The position numbers were made by a program, and so were the translations under genes. 64,000 bases of DNA from Actinoplanes sandaracinus (GTDB lineage: Bacteria > Actinomycetota > Actinomycetes > Mycobacteriales > Micromonosporaceae): the NCBI RefSeq assembly GCF_030009775.1, contig NZ_JASCTH010000007.1, positions 186,001 through 250,000 on the forward strand, given 5' to 3'. Positions 60,640 through 64,000 of the stretch are shown in pieces (the first letter of the stretch is position 1; every line of letters starts with the position of its first letter). The notes under the pieces were generated by a model. That model was given only the letters and a program-made list of their open reading frames with translations, searched no databases and was not told where the DNA came from.

Positions 60640-62391
60640 TTGGAGAACGGGGACGATCTGCGTCTGCTGCGCGCGTACGAGCCGGTGGCGCGTTTCACCG
60701 AAGGTGAGTACTTCTTCCCGGTCTCGGCCGAGCGGTACGTGAGCCGCGCGGGCCTGTGGCGGATCGAACCCGGGACGAGCCCGGTGCAGATCGTGCGCCC
60801 GGGCGGGCTGAGCCTGGACACGCTGGCCGCGGCCGGTGGCGCCGAACTCGGCGTCGGGTACTCGCTGTCCGGCATCGACAACGACGACAAGCACGCGCAC
60901 ATCCCGCTGCGGGACCGCCCACACCACCTGGCCCGGTCGAGCCGTCTGGCGTCGGTGGGTCTCACCGCCCGGCTCGTCGACACACTCAACCGGTTCTCGC
61001 TGCTGTTCCGCGGCAGCGTCCCGGGCGGCAGCGCGGCCCGCTCGTTCCTCCTGCAGCGCGACCATCTCGACCCGTTGCGGCCGACCTATTACGGGCGGGT
61101 GCTGCGCGACGGTTCGTGGACGGTGTGCCAGTACTGGTTCTTCTACAGCTTCAACAACTGGCGGTCCGCGTTCGGCGGGGTCAACGAGCACGAGGCCGAC
61201 TGGGAGCAGGTGACGGTCTTCCTCGACGCGACCGGCGAGCCCGGCCCGGACGGGCTGCCGCAGCCGGCGTGGGTGGTGTTCTCGGCGCACGACGAGATCG
61301 GCGACGACCTGCGGCGGCGCTGGGACGACCCGGACCTGACCCTGGTCGACGGCCGGCATCCGGTGGTCTTCGTGGGCGCGGGCTCGCACTCCGGCGCGTA
61401 CCTGCCGGGTGACTACCTCATCACGGTGCGGCCGCCGCGCCTGCGTGGCCTGGTGGACGCGCTGCGGTCGTCGGCCCGGCTGCTGGCGCCGTGGTCGGCC
61501 GAGGACCGGCGCAACGTCGGTATCCCGTACGTCGACTACGCCCGCGGTGACGGCCGCTCGGTCGGGCCCGGCCAAGCCGAGACCTGGCATCCGGTGGTCA
61601 TCGGCGACGACACCGGCTGGGTCCGGGACTTCCGCGGGCTGTGGGGCCGCGACACCCGCGACCGTCTCGGCGGCGAGCGCGGTCCGGCCGGGCCCCGGTA
61701 CGGGCGGGACGGGGCGGTGCGGCACGCCTGGGCGGACCCGGTCGGCTGGGCGGGCCTGGCGAAGGTCGTGCCGGATCCGGCGGCCGAACGCAAGCTTGTC
61801 GCCATCCGCGCCCAGCGTGACCTGGACCGGCTGGCGGAACTCGACCGGCAGATCGACGCGTTGCGGCACGAGCTGACGGTCGCGGCGGCGGGCCTGCCGG
61901 CCGCCGATCCGGAGGTTCGGGCCCTCGCCGGCCAGGAGCAGCAGTTGCTCGGCCTGCGGATGGAACGCACCCGTCTGGCCGACGAGTTGCATCGGACCAC
62001 CACCGCCGTGCCGGTCCCCCAGCACCCACACGCCCACCTGCTGCACCGGCGGCTCCCGCTGGAACCGGCGAAAGGCTTCCTGGGCCGGGCCCGGTCGTGG
62101 TGGGCGGTGCTCAGCACGCCGCTGATCCTGTGGGCGATCGGGGCGGTGGTGTCGCCGCTGCCGGTCTCGGGGCAGGAGACCGCGCTGGCCCTGTTGCTGG
62201 TGCTGCTGCTGGTCGAGGGATTCGTCCGCGGGAAGTTCCTGGCGGTCATGCTGCGGCTGGCGCTCGCCTGTGCCGGGCTCGGCGCCCTGGTCGTGTTCTG
62301 GCTCGACGGCCGTTACATCGTCACCTTCGCGTTCTTCGCCGCCGCGTTGCTGGTGCTGCTGGTCAACGTCCGTGAGGCGACGCGCCGCTGA
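60640..62391 (+). CDS. Putative VPS62-like domain membrane protein
   Basis: A 583-residue protein I cannot assign to a known bacterial system. The N-terminal two-thirds contain WFFYSFNNWR, NEHEADWEQVTVFLDA, FSAHDEIGDD and HPVVFVGAGSHSGAYLPGDY, which together look like the VPS62/DUF946 beta-rich fold of fungi and plants. A coiled coil follows (about residues 385-425, LDRLAELDRQIDALRHEL), then three membrane helices near the C-terminus (about 490-580). No signal peptide is seen, so the domain is probably cytoplasmic. I pick the TTG at 60640, after GGAAGGGA; ATG 60496 is less likely because the codons between look noncoding. Function unknown. Confidence 0.72.
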   Translation: MENGDDLRLLRAYEPVARFTEGEYFFPVSAERYVSRAGLWRIEPGTSPVQIVRPGGLSLDTLAAAGGAELGVGYSLSGIDNDDKHAHIPLRDRPHHLARSSRLASVGLTARLVDTLNRFSLLFRGSVPGGSAARSFLLQRDHLDPLRPTYYGRVLRDGSWTVCQYWFFYSFNNWRSAFGGVNEHEADWEQVTVFLDATGEPGPDGLPQPAWVVFSAHDEIGDDLRRRWDDPDLTLVDGRHPVVFVGAGSHSGAYLPGDYLITVRPPRLRGLVDALRSSARLLAPWSAEDRRNVGIPYVDYARGDGRSVGPGQAETWHPVVIGDDTGWVRDFRGLWGRDTRDRLGGERGPAGPRYGRDGAVRHAWADPVGWAGLAKVVPDPAAERKLVAIRAQRDLDRLAELDRQIDALRHELTVAAAGLPAADPEVRALAGQEQQLLGLRMERTRLADELHRTTTAVPVPQHPHAHLLHRRLPLEPAKGFLGRARSWWAVLSTPLILWAIGAVVSPLPVSGQETALALLLVLLLVEGFVRGKFLAVMLRLALACAGLGALVVFWLDGRYIVTFAFFAAALLVLLVNVREATRR

Positions 62392-62468
62392 CGTCCCGGG
62401 GCGCCGTTACGAACCCGCCGGGCAGGGTAAGACAGTCTTCGATGCCGTTACCGCCGGAGGAGACGCCC

Positions 62469-62621
62469 GTGCATGACGTGGCCAAGGTCAACACCACCCA
62501 GCCCGCGGACTGGGCGCCCACCGCCGAGCAGCGCAGGCAGGCCGGCCGCAACGAGGCCTATCCGGCCACTGGGCGCGTTCCGGTCCGTGAGGACCCCCGC
62601 GCGCTGAGCCGGCCGGCCTGA
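62469..62621 (+). CDS. Small hypothetical protein (50 aa)
   Basis: A 50-codon ORF starting with GTG (VHDVAKVNTTQPADWAPTAE) with an excellent GGAGGAG ribosome site 6 bases upstream and codon use like its neighbours. It is soluble, Pro/Arg-rich toward the end (GRVPVREDPRALSRPA), and lies 77 bases downstream of the VPS62-like gene in the same direction. A strong terminator follows at 62674. I know no homologue; it may be a small partner of the membrane protein. Confidence 0.55.
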   Translation: MHDVAKVNTTQPADWAPTAEQRRQAGRNEAYPATGRVPVREDPRALSRPA

Positions 62622-62673
62622 TCCGTCCGGCACACCCGGGTCGCCCGCTGTCACACACGACCTGTCGCGAACG

Positions 62674-62704
62674 CGCCCGCACCGCCGCGGTGGCGGTGCG
62701 GGCG
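62674..62704. terminator. Strong bidirectional terminator
   Basis: A perfect 13-base stem (CGCCCGCACCGCC and its complement) with loop GCGGT sits between the convergent small ORF and the RCC1-repeat gene. Confidence 0.8.
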
Positions 62705-62732
62705 GACGATCACGATGTCGTACGGCCGGCGC

Positions 62733-63902
62733 TCAGCTCAGGGTGATCCGCGCCGGAGTGGGCCGCTGGGTGGTGGTGCCGTCGCCGACCTGGCCGTTGC
62801 CGTTGTTGCCCCAGCACCACAGGCTGCCGTCGGTGCGGATGGCGCAGGCGTGGTAGCGGACGGCGACGTTCTTCGTCCAGGTGGTCGCGTCGCCGACGCG
62901 GGTCGGGGTGTAGCGGTTGGTCGTGGTGCCGTCACCGAGCTGGGCCGCCATGTTGTTGCCCCAGCACCACAGGCTGCCGTCGGTGCGGGTCGCACACGCC
63001 GAGTTGTCGTTGCCGGTGACTCTCGCCCAGGTGGTGGCGTCACCGACCCGGACCGGACTGGTCTGGAAGGTGCCGGGGACGCCGAGCTGGCCGTAACCGT
63101 TATCTCCCCAGCACCACAGGGTGCCGTCCGCGCGGACGCCGCAGCTGAAGCCGTAGCCGGCGGTGACCCCGGTCCACGTGGTGGCGGTGCCGACCTGATC
63201 CGGGGTCGTCCGGTAGCTCAGGATGCCGAGGCCGAGCTGCCCCCTCGTGCTGTCGCCCCAGCACCACAGGGTGCCGTCGGTGCGGGTGGCGCAGGTGTGC
63301 GCGTAACCGGTCGTGACGGTCGCCCAGGTGGTCGCCGTGCCGACCCGCACCGGGGTGGTCTCGTAGTAGGCGTCCGGGCCGGTGCCCAGCTGGCCGGACC
63401 GGTTGAAGCCCCAGCACCACAGGGTGCCGTCGGTCCGTACGCCGCAGGTGTGGCTGTCGCCCGCGCTGACGGTGACCCAGTCGGTGGCGGTGCCGACGCG
63501 CACCGGGGCGGCACGGCTGGTGGTGGTGCCGTCGCCGAGCTGGCCCCGGGTGTTGGCGCCCCAGCACCAGAGGGAGCCGTCGGCGCGCAGCGCGCAGTTG
63601 TAGGAGGTGCCGGCGTCGATGCCGGCCCAGGTGGTGGCGGCGCCGACGCGTGCCGGGGTGACGCGGCCCGTCGTGGTGCCGTCGCCGAGCTGCCCGCGGG
63701 TGTTGCCACCCCAGCACCACAGTGTCCCGTCGGCCGGGATCGTGCAGGTGTGCGAGTAGCCGGTGGCGACGGTGACGTTCGCCGCGCTGGGTTCCGCGAG
63801 CGCCGGGCCGGCGGGGACTCCGAGAACCAGCACGACGGCTCCGGCGGCCACGGCGAGGCCGGTCCTGATCCGTTGCCGCCACCCACCTTGATGTCTGCGC
63901 AT
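62733..63902 (-). CDS. Secreted RCC1-repeat protein
   Basis: A 389-residue exported propeller. ATG 63902 (MRRHQGGWRQ) follows GGGGAG; the signal peptide ends near ALA about residue 36. Seven RCC1-type repeats of about 50 residues follow, with pattern HTC...DGTLWCWG.N..GQLGDGTT...P..VG..TTW. Each repeat has two Cys in C-x(8-9)-C-W-G, so a disulphide per blade is likely, as expected for a secreted RCC1 propeller. Bacterial RCC1 propellers are usually binding scaffolds; no catalytic motif is visible. A perfect cellulose-type regulatory box lies 47 bases upstream. Confidence 0.88.
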   Translation of the reverse strand: MRRHQGGWRQRIRTGLAVAAGAVVLVLGVPAGPALAEPSAANVTVATGYSHTCTIPADGTLWCWGGNTRGQLGDGTTTGRVTPARVGAATTWAGIDAGTSYNCALRADGSLWCWGANTRGQLGDGTTTSRAAPVRVGTATDWVTVSAGDSHTCGVRTDGTLWCWGFNRSGQLGTGPDAYYETTPVRVGTATTWATVTTGYAHTCATRTDGTLWCWGDSTRGQLGLGILSYRTTPDQVGTATTWTGVTAGYGFSCGVRADGTLWCWGDNGYGQLGVPGTFQTSPVRVGDATTWARVTGNDNSACATRTDGSLWCWGNNMAAQLGDGTTTNRYTPTRVGDATTWTKNVAVRYHACAIRTDGSLWCWGNNGNGQVGDGTTTQRPTPARITLS

Positions 63903-63948
63903 GTGCGCCACTCCCCACGATGTCGAAAGCTGGACGGCGACCGCCGAT

Positions 63949-63962
63949 TGGGAGCGCTCCCA
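63949..63962. promoter_or_regulatory. CebR/CelR-type operator
   Basis: TGGGAGCGCTCCCA is a perfect 14-base palindrome identical to the operator of CebR in Streptomyces and CelR in Thermobifida, which repress cellulose-degrading genes until cello-oligosaccharide is present. It is 47 bases before the RCC1-repeat gene, and may also serve a gene beyond the window. Confidence 0.8.
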
Positions 63963-64000
63963 GCACTTCCCTGAGTTCATACCATCACCGGCGGACATTG

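Noticed and set aside
63000..63750. Direct DNA repeats near the window end
   Set aside because: They are the coding repeats of the RCC1 propeller, not a mobile or regulatory array.

Overview
The window is chromosomal DNA of a very GC-rich actinomycete. Coding third positions are almost all G or C, GTG starts are common, and genes often overlap by four bases. The repertoire (secreted glycan-active enzymes, FtsX-type ABC/two-component modules, a delta-60 propeller, EfeUOB, a sortase-tailed repeat protein) and a sigma-28-like promoter in front of a chemoreceptor gene fit a Micromonosporaceae member with motile spores, such as Actinoplanes. That assignment is inference. I see no rRNA, tRNA, CRISPR array, insertion sequence, phage or replication origin.

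Layout. 1-15 kb is mixed housekeeping and secreted functions: a lipoprotein deacetylase, a CadD-like transporter, DUF2855, a lone lycopene cyclase, a secreted propeller, RidA, HxlR and XRE regulators, a NodB deacetylase with CBM2, an alcohol dehydrogenase that appears to start at ATT, an aldo/keto reductase, and an acyl-CoA ligase divergent from a TetR gene across a palindrome. 15-24 kb is a mannan-utilisation locus: a ROK repressor, a LacI-like protein without its HTH, an ABC sugar importer (binding protein and two permeases), a GH2 beta-mannosidase and a secreted GH26 mannanase, preceded by an AT-rich palindrome and closed by a strong hairpin. 24-29 kb is a four-gene coupled operon: ABC ATPase, FtsX-like permease, histidine kinase and NarL-type regulator. 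29-31 kb has a divergent Rrf2/cupin pair with an operator-like inverted repeat and a patatin lipase. 31-38.4 kb has an AraC regulator facing a seven-gene lipid-catabolic operon (HAD, acyl-CoA dehydrogenase, two SDRs, APH-like kinase, histidine phosphatase, SMP-30 hydrolase). 38.4-41.7 kb has SRPBCC, a tiny acidic protein, hemerythrin, a hydrolase, and a CmtR/CDF metal efflux pair with a likely operator.

41.7-46 kb is signalling: a chemoreceptor with a sigma-28-type promoter and a membrane GGDEF-EAL protein whose GGDEF domain has lost the metal-binding Asp. 46-50.6 kb joins a BlaI regulator, an M56 protease and the efeUOB iron-uptake operon; the control region between M56 and efeU has two IdeR/DtxR-like iron boxes flanking a BlaI-like operator. 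51-59.5 kb is one 2,769-residue repeat protein with a sortase-like tail. The end holds a haloalkanoate-dehalogenase-like hydrolase, a VPS62-like membrane protein, a 50-codon ORF, and a secreted RCC1-repeat protein with a perfect CebR/CelR-type box upstream.

The best leads are the composite iron/BlaI control region, the cellulose-type box before an RCC1 protein, the sigma-28 promoter of the chemoreceptor, the degenerate GGDEF domain, the TTGAC-rich rare-codon island inside the mannosidase gene, and the VPS62-like membrane protein.
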